Origin: Vibrio pacinii DSM 19139
Lineage (GTDB): Bacteria; Pseudomonadota; Gammaproteobacteria; Enterobacterales; Vibrionaceae
Length of the DNA: 64,000 bases
Reading direction: 5' to 3'
Assembly: GCF_000711795.1 (NCBI RefSeq)
Contig: NZ_KL543978.1
Coordinates: forward strand, 21,656-85,655
Shown: in pieces, positions 1 through 9,703 of the stretch
Layout of the letters: each line of letters opens with the position of its first letter
Position numbering within the stretch: the stretch's first letter is position 1
Translations under genes and position numbers: made by a program
The notes under the pieces: model-generated
Told to the model about the DNA's origin: nothing
What the model saw: the letters and a program-made list of their open reading frames with translations, nothing else
Database searches by the model: none

Positions 1-1196
1 TTGGTGCGCTGTATCTCTTTGACACTTTCACCATATTCGATCAATTTTTCACTCAAACGGCCAATTTCGTCCTGGCCATCGACTTGGATTGGATAACCTA
101 ATTCCCCTCGCGTAATCGCATCAATACTGGTACTCAACGCGGTCAAACGCGCGACGATACGACGATTGATAAAGTAGTAGGTTAAAAACAGCGACATCAA
201 GATCGACACACTAAAACAAACCAATAGCACCCGATTACCATAGGACACCAAGCTAGCCGTCTGCTTCTTAACATCAATAAAGCTCTTATCAGCAAGAGTA
301 ACGATTTGGCCTATCTGCTGATGAATCTCATTGAGCTGGCGATCGATGTTCTGATTCAAAGCAATAATTCTTTGGTTGAGCGTCACTTTATCCAAGATCT
401 GCAAATAAAATAGTCCATCGGGTGCGAGCAAACCTAACAGCTCTTCGTTTAACTGCTGATAGGCGATGGCCGAAGGTAGATTGACAATCACCTTACTGTT
501 CGTCCTCAGCTCATCCAATTTATATTGAATAACTTTGGTCGCGTTATGTACCTGACCAAGCTGCTGCGCTTCCATCACATCGCCAATCATGCCAAACACG
601 TTCGATTCAAGATCAAGAACCTGCTGGATAGTACGCAGTTGTTCAAGAGCGATATTACGCCTTTCCTCAGTGTCATCTCGTTCGATTAACCAATGCAACT
701 CTTGACGAATCGGCGTCAGTTCTGCACGAATGTCTTGCTGTAGCCAATTTAATTGCTCTTTAAGCTTGTTGATCTGCCTTGTTTGCTCAACGCGCTGTAA
801 TACGAGATCGCTGTAATGACGCAAGGTTTTTTCCAGCTCAAGGTAGAGTTGAGATAAATTGACGCTGTCGATATCGCTCAAGCCATCTTGCTCATGCTTG
901 CTTAAGGTACGCTTGATTGACTCGATTAAGGTGGATAACGTAACCACCTGATTGTTCAACTCAACCTTATTGGTAATGGTCGGCAAAAGTTGCACTTGGT
1001 AACGGATTTCACTGCTGCGACTCTCAAGTAAGTAGCTGGTGTTATATTTAGGCACGCTCTGTTCAAGTAACTCACTCACTTGCCCATCTAGCTTGCTCCA
1101 AGTTAACCATGCCACTACGCTCACCACGGTTAGCAGCAACGTAGTACCAGCAAAAGCCAATATCAGCTTAGCACCAATGGTGTTCCACTTTTTCAT
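1..1196 (-). CDS. pgtB: PgtB-like membrane sensor histidine kinase, N-terminal part (cut by window edge)
   Basis: The start ATG at 1196 overlaps the stop of the upstream pgtC-like gene in an ATGA junction, so the two are translationally coupled. My translation gives a first membrane segment at about residues 9-31, a long periplasmic region of about 290 residues rich in Leu, Gln and charged residues and predicted to be helical, a second membrane segment near residues 318-340, and a HAMP linker (RIVARLTALSTSIDAITRG) just before the window ends. The kinase domains would lie outside. In the Salmonella pgt system PgtB senses phosphoglycerate together with PgtC and acts through PgtA to induce PgtP. 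The assignment rests on topology plus the pgtC and transporter neighbours. A methyl-accepting or other HAMP sensor cannot be excluded from this part alone. Confidence 0.75.
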   Translation of the reverse strand, partial: MKKWNTIGAKLILAFAGTTLLLTVVSVVAWLTWSKLDGQVSELLEQSVPKYNTSYLLESRSSEIRYQVQLLPTITNKVELNNQVVTLSTLIESIKRTLSKHEQDGLSDIDSVNLSQLYLELEKTLRHYSDLVLQRVEQTRQINKLKEQLNWLQQDIRAELTPIRQELHWLIERDDTEERRNIALEQLRTIQQVLDLESNVFGMIGDVMEAQQLGQVHNATKVIQYKLDELRTNSKVIVNLPSAIAYQQLNEELLGLLAPDGLFYLQILDKVTLNQRIIALNQNIDRQLNEIHQQIGQIVTLADKSFIDVKKQTASLVSYGNRVLLVCFSVSILMSLFLTYYFINRRIVARLTALSTSIDAITRGELGYPIQVDGQDEIGRLSEKLIEYGESVKEIQRT

Positions 1197-2521
1197 TGGC
1201 TGCGCTCTTGTTGCAATTGGCTGATACGCGTTGCAACTTGAGTCAAATTGGCGTCAAATTGGGCACCAAATCGATAGCCAAACTCAGCCAACATCGCACG
1301 CTCCAAACCGCTGGACTCGATGTCATCTGCCATGTTTTTATTCATTGTGTCTGAGTACTGTTTGATTTGCTGCTCAGACATTGGGATATCAAACAGCTGT
1401 GCTTGCAACGCTTCGAGTTCTTTGCTGAGGATTGAATTGGCCGACGCCACTTGTTTAAGCATCATTAAACTCAACCACGCGTCTTGCAATTCAGGTAACC
1501 GCTTGGTGATAGCCTCGTCAAACATCAAATTGACCAGTTTTTCACGTGCCATCAGTGAGTGAATATCTAAACGGGGAATATCGTTGCTATACAGTGCCGG
1601 ATCAGCAATCGCATGCTTCGAAAAGCTGCTGGCGAGCATCGTGGTTTGTACCTGTTTCGATAGCAGCAATTCAACAAACTGCTCCGTCACAGCCTTATCT
1701 CCGGGCTGTTCAATTACGCCAATGTAAGTCGGCATAAGCGTAAAATCGTGATCGTAGCCAAATTCGACATAGTTAAACTGGTTTGACTGCACCAACGCAT
1801 AGCTGTCAATCGTCGGGCCAATCGCAAACTGACCTTTGGCAACATAATCGCTAACGCCAAAACTACGTGATGAAATCGTACCTAGATTGGCCCCCACATT
1901 AAGAAGGATTGACCAACCTTTATCCCAGCCATAACGCGTTAGGATACTCTCAACCATCATTTGTGTGGTCCCCGAGCGGCTAGGCGTACTCATGGTCAAA
2001 TGGCCAAAATAGTCAAATGATGTGAGATCAATAAAACGCTTCGGTTTCTTGAGACCGTTGGCAGAAAGGTAGTCGTTATTCCAAACCAACCCTGCCCCCG
2101 AGTAACCAACACTGGTCACTTTACTTTGTTCGGGCAACACGAACTGACTCAACCAAGCCGGCAATTCATTAGTAAAGGTTACCGGTGACAATTGATGGCG
2201 TTTATTCAACTCTTGCATTAGAAAGGGCGATGAGCTCAATACCACATCGACATCTTTAATATAGCTTTTATTTAGCAGTTGAATCGCAGATTGAGTTCTG
2301 CGGTGCATCAGTTTGATATCCACATCTGGATAGCGCTGTTTATAATCCGCAATAAGCTCAGCAACGGGATCACTAGAAAATGTGGTTAAGATAACCAGTT
2401 GTTCTTGGCTGGAGAAGCTAATTGGACTAAATAGCCCCATCGCCGTTAGCCATGCCGCATAGATTACCGCGCGTGTACTACAGGTTGCCACGTCACAAAG
2501 TCCCTCAAAAATGTGCGTCAT
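1193..2521 (-). CDS. pgtC: PgtC-like periplasmic solute-binding regulatory protein
   Basis: This is an extracellular solute-binding protein of the ABC type (cluster including iron/phosphoglycerate binders). After a hydrophobic export segment (AVIYAAWLTAMGLF) the mature chain begins QLVILTTFSSDPVAELIADY, typical of this fold, and continues with the SGTTQMMVE stretch near the middle. It is encoded just before the PgtB-like sensor and divergently from an OPA-family transporter. PgtC of Salmonella is a periplasmic partner of the sensor rather than a transport component. The ATG at 2521 is used here. A TTG at 2572 would add 17 residues, and neither has a strong ribosome binding site. The C-terminal third is charged and helical and longer than a minimal binding protein, which fits a signalling role. 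Confidence 0.78.
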   Translation of the reverse strand: MTHIFEGLCDVATCSTRAVIYAAWLTAMGLFSPISFSSQEQLVILTTFSSDPVAELIADYKQRYPDVDIKLMHRRTQSAIQLLNKSYIKDVDVVLSSSPFLMQELNKRHQLSPVTFTNELPAWLSQFVLPEQSKVTSVGYSGAGLVWNNDYLSANGLKKPKRFIDLTSFDYFGHLTMSTPSRSGTTQMMVESILTRYGWDKGWSILLNVGANLGTISSRSFGVSDYVAKGQFAIGPTIDSYALVQSNQFNYVEFGYDHDFTLMPTYIGVIEQPGDKAVTEQFVELLLSKQVQTTMLASSFSKHAIADPALYSNDIPRLDIHSLMAREKLVNLMFDEAITKRLPELQDAWLSLMMLKQVASANSILSKELEALQAQLFDIPMSEQQIKQYSDTMNKNMADDIESSGLERAMLAEFGYRFGAQFDANLTQVATRISQLQQERSQ

Positions 2522-2775
2522 TTCAAAATCTGGCAACAAGCTGATAAAAGGCTTGTTGGATGATTGGGTCAAAGCTGACGCAATGCTTCCCCCTCTCTAT
2601 GCATAATTCTATCAATTTATCGCCAATCGCTCGGTTTAAAGTGCCATATTTAACCCATGCCAATCACTCACTTGAGTCACTTTTGCCTCAAAAGTCCCTT
2701 TTTGAAGCTCTAATCACAACTCGACATGATGCTCCCGACAAATCAATTAACGTCATTTATTCGGAGTAAACAACT

Positions 2776-4152
2776 ATGTTTAATTTCTTTAAAACTCGTC
2801 CGGACGCCCCCTTGTCCGACGGCAACAAAACCGCCATGCAAGCGCGATTCAAAAGCTACCAATGGCAAGTGTTTCTGGGTTTAGTATTTGGTTACGCGGT
2901 ATTTTACGTGGTACGTATGAGTTTAGGTGTGGTTAAGAAACCCATGCTTGATGCTGGTATCGTTACCATTGAAGAGTTGGGTATTATGGGTTCAGCCTTC
3001 TTCTTTACTTATGCAATAGGTAAATTCTCGAACGGCTTCCTCTCTGATTATGCCAACATTGGCCGCTTTATGTCGTTCTCATTACTGTTGTCTGGCGCGA
3101 CCGCGATTTTCATGGGTCTTAATACCACGGCCTTTTTCTTTATTTTGCTTTGGGGCTTAAACGGTTGGTTCCAATCGGTAGGATCTGCACCTTCGTGTGT
3201 GTCTCTGTTCCAGTGGTTCTCACCAAAGCAACGTGGTAGCCGTTACTCTATCTGGGGTGGATCACGTAACATCGGTGAAGGTATCACCTGGATCCTGACA
3301 GCAACACTCGTGAGCTACCTAGGTTGGCAAGCAGGTTTCATTGGTGCTGGTATTGCGGCAATCATCGCAGCACTTTGCATGTTCTTTATTCTTAAAGACC
3401 GTCCTCAAACTTATGGTCTACCAGATGCTGCAACAGCATTTGACGAAGAACCAGAAATCAAGAAGACGAACGATCCGAAAGAAACGCGTCGTGCGCAAAT
3501 CTTCATCCTTAAGCAACCAACCGTATGGCTAATTGCTGCTGCGTGTGCTGCGATGTACGTATCTCGCTACGCCATGTCGTCTTGGGCTGTGCTTTACCTA
3601 CAAGAGTCCAAAGGTTACTCACTGATTGACGCCGGTTTTGCAATGTCTACTTACCCAATCGCGGGTCTAGCTGGCGCGATTCTATCTGGCATCATCTCTG
3701 ACAAGGTATTTAACGCTAACCGCCACATCCCAACACTTCTGTACGGTATCGCTAACATTGCGGGTATGTGTTTGATGTTCTTCGGTCCTGATAACCGTGT
3801 TATTGACGCCGTTGCACTTGGTCTAATTGGTTTTGCAATTGGTGGACTAGTGGTATTCCTTGCTGGTCTGACTGCTTGTGACCTAATGCCTAAGAACGCA
3901 GTAGGCGCGGTAAAAGGTTTCATCGGTTTGTTCTCTTACATGGCGGCATCCGCTCAGGAAATGGTCTCTGCATCACTGATCAAGATTACTGAAGTAGATG
4001 GTGTCACTACGTACGACTTCTCCCAAGCACAGTACTTCTGGCTAGCCGCTGGTGTGGTTTCTCTACTACTCGCGCTAACGGTTTGGAATGCAAAAAAAGT
4101 CGTTGATATTGACGAATCACACAGTGACCTCAAGCCAAGCACTGCGAGCTAA
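2776..4152 (+). CDS. pgtP: OPA-family phosphoglycerate/organophosphate:phosphate antiporter (PgtP/UhpC-like)
   Basis: This 458-residue major facilitator protein has 12 predicted membrane segments. The N-terminus (FFKTRPDAPL, then RFKSYQWQVFLGLVFGYA and FYVVR) and the RDRP-type loop (KDRPQTYGLP) after helix 6 place it in the organophosphate:inorganic phosphate antiporter family with GlpT, UhpT, UhpC and PgtP. Sequence alone resembles UhpC as much as PgtP. The divergent pgtC- and pgtB-like genes argue for phosphoglycerate or phosphoenolpyruvate import, presumably induced by that sensor. A GGAG ribosome binding site precedes the ATG. A pyruvate kinase gene follows after 81 bases, probably in the same transcript. 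Confidence 0.8.
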   Translation: MFNFFKTRPDAPLSDGNKTAMQARFKSYQWQVFLGLVFGYAVFYVVRMSLGVVKKPMLDAGIVTIEELGIMGSAFFFTYAIGKFSNGFLSDYANIGRFMSFSLLLSGATAIFMGLNTTAFFFILLWGLNGWFQSVGSAPSCVSLFQWFSPKQRGSRYSIWGGSRNIGEGITWILTATLVSYLGWQAGFIGAGIAAIIAALCMFFILKDRPQTYGLPDAATAFDEEPEIKKTNDPKETRRAQIFILKQPTVWLIAAACAAMYVSRYAMSSWAVLYLQESKGYSLIDAGFAMSTYPIAGLAGAILSGIISDKVFNANRHIPTLLYGIANIAGMCLMFFGPDNRVIDAVALGLIGFAIGGLVVFLAGLTACDLMPKNAVGAVKGFIGLFSYMAASAQEMVSASLIKITEVDGVTTYDFSQAQYFWLAAGVVSLLLALTVWNAKKVVDIDESHSDLKPSTAS

Positions 4153-4233
4153 TGACACAGATTGAGGGGCCTTCGTTGGCTCCTCTCTCTCATTTTCTCC
4201 CTTTTTTTAATTTGTGTCGTTATAGGTAATATT

Positions 4234-5694
4234 ATGAATAAAACTAAAATTGTCGCGACGCTTGGCCCAGCAAGCCAAGATGCCGAAACGTTAGCAGAAA
4301 TGATTCGAGCTGGTGTCAATGTCGTACGGCTCAACTTCTCCCACGGTCATCAGCAAGACCACATTGCGACGGCTCTTAAAGTTCGTACTATCGCCAAACA
4401 ACTGGGTAAACATGTCGGAATTTTGGTTGACCTTCAAGGCCCTAAAATCCGGATTTCATGCTTTGAAGCTGGTGCCATCCATCTAAATCAGGGCGATATT
4501 TTTTACTTAGATGGTCAACTGGCGCCTAACGCTGGTAATCAGCAAGCGGTCGGTCTTGATTACCCTCAATTGATTCAGGATCTGGAGCCAGGAAATATTC
4601 TGCTACTTGATGATGGCCGCATACAGTTGGAAACATTGGCCGTTGATAAAAAGATGCAAAAAGTCAAAACCCGCGCACTCAATGGCGGTAAGCTTTCAAA
4701 TCGTAAAGGAATTAATTTACTCGGTGGCGGTTTATCTGCGCCAGCTCTGACCGACAAAGATAAACAAGACATCACCACCGCCACTCTAATTGACGCTGAT
4801 TTCTTGGCGGTCTCATTTCCGCGCAATGCAGACGACTTACATTACGCCCGCTCTATCGCGGTTCAAGCCGGATGCAATGCGCAAATAGTGGCAAAAATCG
4901 AACGTGCGGAAATTGTCACTGATGAAGATTCGATGGACAAAGTGATCGCCGCTTCAGACATCATCATGGTCGCACGTGGCGATCTGGGTGTCGAGATCGG
5001 CGATGCACGTCTACCTGCGGTGCAAAAAGCGTTGATTTCACGAGCGAAGCACCTAGGTAAACCCGTGATCACTGCCACCCAAATGATGGAATCAATGATT
5101 GAAAATCCTCTACCAACCCGCGCTGAGGTGATGGATGTCGCCAATGCAATCATTGACGGTACCGACGCAATCATGTTGTCCGCTGAGTCTGCGATGGGAA
5201 GCTACCCTGTAGAAGCGGTGAAGGCAATGGTTAGAATTGCCGAAGGCGTTGAAGCTGAAAGCGTATGTTCGGGTGCCTGCTGGGAGCAGATTCAACAATT
5301 GTGCAGTGACAGCAGCAAAAGCTTTGCTATCTCATCGATGATTTCTGCGGCACGTTCAGAGCAAGCACTAGGCGTTGCTGTCTACACAGAAAGTGGTGAA
5401 ACACCTTTGTTGATGTCGCGCTGCCAAAGTAAAGCCGTGATATGGGCATTGAGCAATGATGAAAAGCTACTGACAAGAATGAGTATTCTACGCGGCGTAG
5501 AGCCTATGTATCTCGACACAACTCATTCATCGTCAGATGCAGCATTAATCGTCATCCCTCTATTGAGTAATGAGCTGGCTAAACGTGGTATCTCGTCACT
5601 GCTTATCTCTCGTTTTGAGTCGGTTGAAAACGTCGGTGATATCAACATCAGTCGACTGGTTCAGATCAAACCAAGCACCTGCATTGCTGCCTAA
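4234..5694 (+). CDS. pyk: Pyruvate kinase
   Basis: Pyruvate kinase converts PEP and ADP to pyruvate and ATP in the cytoplasm. The 486-residue chain opens with MNKTKIVATLGPAS, has the NFSHG substrate loop at about 34-38, the catalytic lysine in AKIERAE (K221, with E223 as metal ligand), ARGDLGVEIG near 247, and the KPVITATQMMESM and GTDAIMLSAESAMG signatures. The length agrees with bacterial type I/II enzymes. An upstream in-frame ATG at 4162 would add 24 hydrophobic residues before the conserved start and is rejected. The gene sits 81 bases after the phosphoglycerate/PEP transporter, so it is likely a dedicated isozyme for imported glycolytic acids. Vibrios normally carry other pyk genes elsewhere. 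A strong terminator follows. Confidence 0.93.
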   Translation: MNKTKIVATLGPASQDAETLAEMIRAGVNVVRLNFSHGHQQDHIATALKVRTIAKQLGKHVGILVDLQGPKIRISCFEAGAIHLNQGDIFYLDGQLAPNAGNQQAVGLDYPQLIQDLEPGNILLLDDGRIQLETLAVDKKMQKVKTRALNGGKLSNRKGINLLGGGLSAPALTDKDKQDITTATLIDADFLAVSFPRNADDLHYARSIAVQAGCNAQIVAKIERAEIVTDEDSMDKVIAASDIIMVARGDLGVEIGDARLPAVQKALISRAKHLGKPVITATQMMESMIENPLPTRAEVMDVANAIIDGTDAIMLSAESAMGSYPVEAVKAMVRIAEGVEAESVCSGACWEQIQQLCSDSSKSFAISSMISAARSEQALGVAVYTESGETPLLMSRCQSKAVIWALSNDEKLLTRMSILRGVEPMYLDTTHSSSDAALIVIPLLSNELAKRGISSLLISRFESVENVGDINISRLVQIKPSTCIAA

Positions 5695-5751
5695 CGATGG
5701 CAGTTAACTTGCCCTCCCCCACCCTCGCTCCACAGGGATTATAGGGATTTT

Positions 5752-5777
5752 GGCCTACCTTCGGGTAGGTCCTTTTT
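5752..5777 (+). terminator. Intrinsic terminator after pyruvate kinase
   Basis: The arms CCTACC (5754-5759) and GGTAGG (5764-5769) pair around a TTCG tetraloop and are followed by TCCTTTTT. This ends the transporter-pyruvate kinase transcript. Confidence 0.85.
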
Positions 5778-5924
5778 GTTTATGACAGTGATCAACACGC
5801 CACGTCTATTTTTACGTTAAAGTCTCATCCATACTAAAAACACCGCTTTACAAAGCACGTTTTAACGCTATTATTTGCACGCAAACGATTACCTCACTTT
5901 TTGTGTGCTTATTTTGAGGGTTTT

Positions 5925-7673
5925 ATGCTGTCCGATATCGATATCTGTCGTAAGACAATTCTCCAACCCATTACCCAAGTCGCGCACAATGCAGGACTAA
6001 GGGATAGTGAATTTCATAGCCAAGGTAAATACAAAGCAAAAGTTGCATTAGATACCCTTAAACGTCTGCAACATCACCCCACGGGAAAGCTTGTTTTAGT
6101 CACCGCTATCACTCCAACTCCGCTTGGCGAGGGTAAGACAGTAACAACCATTGGTCTTTCGCAAGGATTGGCTAAGTTACAACAATCCGTGATGGCATGC
6201 ATCAGACAACCTTCTATGGGCCCAATTTTCGGCGTCAAAGGCGGTGCCGCAGGTGGTGGTTACTCTCAAGTGGCTCCAATGGAAGAGCTCAACCTCCATT
6301 TGACAGGAGACATTCACGCCGTGACTGCCGCGCACAATCTAGCGGCCGCGGCTATCGATGCCCGCATTTATCATGAACAACGTTTGGGGTATCAAGACTT
6401 CGAGCAGCGCAGTGGTATGAAAGCATTACGCATTGATAGCAAGCGTGTAGTTTGGAAGCGCGTGATGGACCACAATGATCGCGCGCTGCGGATGGTCACG
6501 GTTGGGCAAAATGAACCGGACAAAACCGTTAATGGCTTTGAGCGTCTCGATGGTTTTGATATTTCGGCAGCCTCCGAACTGATGGCAATCTTAGCCCTAG
6601 CAAGTGATTTGAAAGACTTACGGTCTCGCATTGGTCGTATTGTGGTCGCTTATAACCTCGAAGGCCATCCTGTTACAACTGAAGATCTTCAGGTAGCAGG
6701 CGCGATGGCTGTCAGTATGAAGGAAGCGATTGAACCAACGCTAATGCAAACGCTTGAAGGAGTACCGACGTTAATTCACGCCGGACCATTTGCCAACATC
6801 GCCCATGGGAACTCTTCGATCATTGCCGACAATATTGCCACCAGGTTATGCGACTATACCGTCACTGAAGGTGGCTTTGGCTCTGACATGGGGTTTGAAA
6901 AAGCCTGTAATATTAAAGCGCAGATGTCAGCCAAGGCACCAGACTGTGCGGTCATCGTTGCGACCCTGCGTGGCCTCAAAGCCAATTCGGGCCACTACCA
7001 ATTAATACCTGGGCAATCTATTCCTGACACCCTATTTGCCGATGACGAGCAAGCTCTTGAGTCAGGGTTTGAGAACCTCAAATGGCACATTAATAACGTC
7101 AATAAGTACGGCGTACCAGCCGTAGTTGCGATCAACCGCTTTCCACAAGACAGCGAACATGAATTGCAGTTACTCAAACAATGGGTCGAATCCCTACCAA
7201 ACAATGTTGCGGTCGCAATTAGTGAAGGCTTTAGCCAAGGCGGTAATGGCACGTTAGAACTGGCGGATAAAGTCATCCAACAATGCACCAAACCATCGAT
7301 ATTCAAACCTCTTTATCACTTTTCTCAGCCCACGGAGGAAAAGCTGATGGCGGTTGCTGAAAGTGGTTATGGTGCAGCCAGTATTACGTTTAGTGACAAA
7401 GCTAAGCAGCAACTCGCCGATCTTAAACATCATGGATTTGATAATCTTGCTGTCTGTTTGGCCAAAACACCGATGTCGATTTCAACCGATGGTTCGGTCA
7501 AAGGGGTACCGAAAGGCTTTGATGTCCCCGTTCGAGAGCTTAGGCTTTGTGCTGGTGCAGGGTTTGTCTATGCTCTGTGTGGTAATGTCATGACAATGCC
7601 TGGCTTACCCGAAAAACCCGCTTTCATGCATCTCGATATCGATGATAATGGCAATATTATCGGCTTAAGCTAA
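5925..7673 (+). CDS. fhs: Formate--tetrahydrofolate ligase
   Basis: This enzyme makes 10-formyltetrahydrofolate from formate, THF and ATP, feeding one-carbon metabolism. The 582 residues match the usual 555-585. The ATP-binding P-loop TPLGEGKTVT lies near residues 64-73. Further family stretches are QPSMGPIFGVKGGAAGGGYS, LTGDIHAVTAAHNL, AGPFANIAHGNSS and EGGFGSDMGFEKACNIK. A GAGG ribosome binding site sits five bases before the ATG at 5925, so the upstream TTG at 5901 is not needed. The gene stands alone, with no other folate gene beside it. A 10-base-arm hairpin lies downstream. Confidence 0.95.
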   Translation: MLSDIDICRKTILQPITQVAHNAGLRDSEFHSQGKYKAKVALDTLKRLQHHPTGKLVLVTAITPTPLGEGKTVTTIGLSQGLAKLQQSVMACIRQPSMGPIFGVKGGAAGGGYSQVAPMEELNLHLTGDIHAVTAAHNLAAAAIDARIYHEQRLGYQDFEQRSGMKALRIDSKRVVWKRVMDHNDRALRMVTVGQNEPDKTVNGFERLDGFDISAASELMAILALASDLKDLRSRIGRIVVAYNLEGHPVTTEDLQVAGAMAVSMKEAIEPTLMQTLEGVPTLIHAGPFANIAHGNSSIIADNIATRLCDYTVTEGGFGSDMGFEKACNIKAQMSAKAPDCAVIVATLRGLKANSGHYQLIPGQSIPDTLFADDEQALESGFENLKWHINNVNKYGVPAVVAINRFPQDSEHELQLLKQWVESLPNNVAVAISEGFSQGGNGTLELADKVIQQCTKPSIFKPLYHFSQPTEEKLMAVAESGYGAASITFSDKAKQQLADLKHHGFDNLAVCLAKTPMSISTDGSVKGVPKGFDVPVRELRLCAGAGFVYALCGNVMTMPGLPEKPAFMHLDIDDNGNIIGLS

Positions 7674-7686
7674 TTTGGCGCATGCT

Positions 7687-7726
7687 AACAGCAAACTAAG
7701 CAACATTAAGTACTTGGTTTGCTGTT
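7687..7726 (+). terminator. Possible terminator hairpin after fhs
   Basis: The arms AACAGCAAAC (7687-7696) and GTTTGCTGTT (7717-7726) are perfectly complementary, with a 20-base loop. There is only a weak T-rich tail, so it may be a weak terminator or an mRNA end-stabilising hairpin. Confidence 0.45.
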
Positions 7727-7761
7727 GATTTGTATCGCCATCCCATGAAGTTAGTCGTGAG

Positions 7762-9696
7762 ATGGTGTACCATGAAATGACAGTCTCTCAACAATCGGAC
7801 GTTTTCATGGAAGCAGAGCTACTGGAAATTAAAAACTTCCTATCCCAACACCCTCCTTTTGACGAATTGGAAGATGATGTACTTAATTACATCACTAAAA
7901 ATGTCGAAATTTCCTATTATCGTGAAGACACTCCCGTCATTCACTTCGGTGACGAGATCCACGATTTGTACGTTGTTCGCAGTGGCGTTATTGAGTTGTA
8001 TCGCCGTAAAGGCGAGTTATACAATCGACTTGATGAAGGCGCGCTATTTGGACAGATGGGCATTTTAACCCGTAATAAAGTACGTTTTCCTGCCAAAGCC
8101 ATCAAAGATAGTTTGCTCTACTGCATCCCTGAAGCGGTGTTTCAAGAGCTGTATGAAAATCATGAATCCTTTGCCGATTTTGTAGAGGTTGAAAACAACG
8201 CTCGCCTGCGCAACACGGTTTCTAGTAGTAATGAACGAAATGACCTAACCACATCCAAATTGCGAACGTTACTCAGCGGTGAAGCCCCGTTCATCCATAA
8301 AACAGAGTCGATTCAAAACGCGGCAATAAAAATGGCCGATGAGAATGTGTCATCACTGCTGATTATTGACCCCAATATCACCGATGATGACGAAAGCGAT
8401 AATAACCCGCTTGTTGGGATCATAACTGACCGAGATCTTTGTACTCGGGTGTTAGCACAAGGCCTCGATCCGGGTGATGATGTCGCGAGCGTGATGACCA
8501 CAGAAGTCATTTCACTCGACTACAATGCGTACGTGTATGAAGCGATGCTAACCATGCTGCGCTACAATGTCCATCACCTACCAGTGCTCAAAGACAAAAA
8601 GCCAATCGGTATTATCGAAGCCACTGACATTGTGCGCTACGAGTCGCAGAACTCTTTGTTGCTGGTGAGTAGTATTTTCCAACAGCAGTCTATTGAAGAG
8701 CTCGCCACCCTTGCAGAGCAAGTGAAAGATAGCTTTGTCCGTTTAGTTAACGAAGATGCTAACTCGCACATGGTTGGCAGTGCAATGTCAGTGATTGGCC
8801 GCAGCTTTAAGCAACGTATTATTGAACTCGGTGAAGAAGAACTTGGCGAGCCACCCGTACCGTACTGTTTTGTCGCGTTAGGATCGATGGGACGTGATGA
8901 ACAGTTGTTGGTTACCGACCAAGATAACGCCATTATTCTTGATAACACCTTTATCAAGGAAGAGCATGATGCGTATTTCGCTGAACTTGCCAAACGTGTC
9001 TGTGATGGATTGGACAAATGTGGCTACAGCTACTGTACTGGCGATATTATGGCCACAAATCCAGATTGGCGCATGACCCGTACCGAATGGGAAGAGTGTT
9101 TCGCTGATTGGATCGACAACCCAAACCCTAAAGCGCTGCTTAATGCTTCGATCTTCTTCGATCTTGATGGCGTCTATGGCCGGCTGAAGTGGGCTGAACA
9201 GCTTAATGGATTCATCGTTCGCCGTGCTCGACGCAATAACCGCTTCTTAGCTTGTCTAGCAAGAAATGCGATGAACCGGACTCCACCACTCGGTTTCTTT
9301 AAAGACTTTGTGATGGAAAAAGATGGTCAACACAAAAACTCGATTAATTTGAAGCGCCGCGGTACCGCGCCTTTGGCGGATCTTATTCGCGTTCATGCTT
9401 TAGCCGTCGGTTCGCGCTCTAAAAACTCGTTTGAACGCCTAGACGATATTCACGATGCCGGAATTTTGCCCAAAGGCAAAGCGCGCGATCTCAGTGACGC
9501 GTTGGAGTTTATCTCTATGGTCCGCATTCGCCACCAAGCGTACGATGTAGAGAATCAGATCGATCCAGACAACAATATTGAACCCGAACACCTGTCTGAG
9601 TTTGAGCGTCGAAACCTTAAAGATGCTTTCCAAATTTTGAGCAATGCGCAGAACTTCCTCAAGTTCCGTTACTCTGCCAGCAAAAACTTTAAGTGA
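7762..9696 (+). CDS. cNMP-binding / CBS / DUF294 nucleotidyltransferase-like signalling protein
   Basis: The four parts are, in order: a cyclic-nucleotide-binding-like cupin (about residues 20-145), a pair of CBS domains (about 170-300, including GIITDRDLCTRVLAQG and HHLPVLKDKKPIGIIEATD), a DUF294 nucleotidyltransferase-like domain with the GSMGRDEQ motif at about 374 and TDQDNAI after it, and a DUF294 C-terminal helical domain. The family resembles the regulatory GlnD-type uridylyltransferase fold. The substrate is unknown. It is followed eight bases later by a DnaQ-like exonuclease; such pairs often lie beside acetate genes (acs, actP), which are absent here. Start choice is uncertain: ATGs at 7762, 7777 and 7807 are all in frame, and the conserved part begins with MEAELLEIKNFL at 7807. 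Confidence 0.85.
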   Translation: MVYHEMTVSQQSDVFMEAELLEIKNFLSQHPPFDELEDDVLNYITKNVEISYYREDTPVIHFGDEIHDLYVVRSGVIELYRRKGELYNRLDEGALFGQMGILTRNKVRFPAKAIKDSLLYCIPEAVFQELYENHESFADFVEVENNARLRNTVSSSNERNDLTTSKLRTLLSGEAPFIHKTESIQNAAIKMADENVSSLLIIDPNITDDDESDNNPLVGIITDRDLCTRVLAQGLDPGDDVASVMTTEVISLDYNAYVYEAMLTMLRYNVHHLPVLKDKKPIGIIEATDIVRYESQNSLLLVSSIFQQQSIEELATLAEQVKDSFVRLVNEDANSHMVGSAMSVIGRSFKQRIIELGEEELGEPPVPYCFVALGSMGRDEQLLVTDQDNAIILDNTFIKEEHDAYFAELAKRVCDGLDKCGYSYCTGDIMATNPDWRMTRTEWEECFADWIDNPNPKALLNASIFFDLDGVYGRLKWAEQLNGFIVRRARRNNRFLACLARNAMNRTPPLGFFKDFVMEKDGQHKNSINLKRRGTAPLADLIRVHALAVGSRSKNSFERLDDIHDAGILPKGKARDLSDALEFISMVRIRHQAYDVENQIDPDNNIEPEHLSEFERRNLKDAFQILSNAQNFLKFRYSASKNFK

Positions 9697-9703
9697 GGCA
9701 CTG

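Noticed and set aside
8637..9017. 126-residue frame opposite the DUF294 gene
   Set aside because: Antisense shadow of conserved CBS and nucleotidyltransferase coding sequence.
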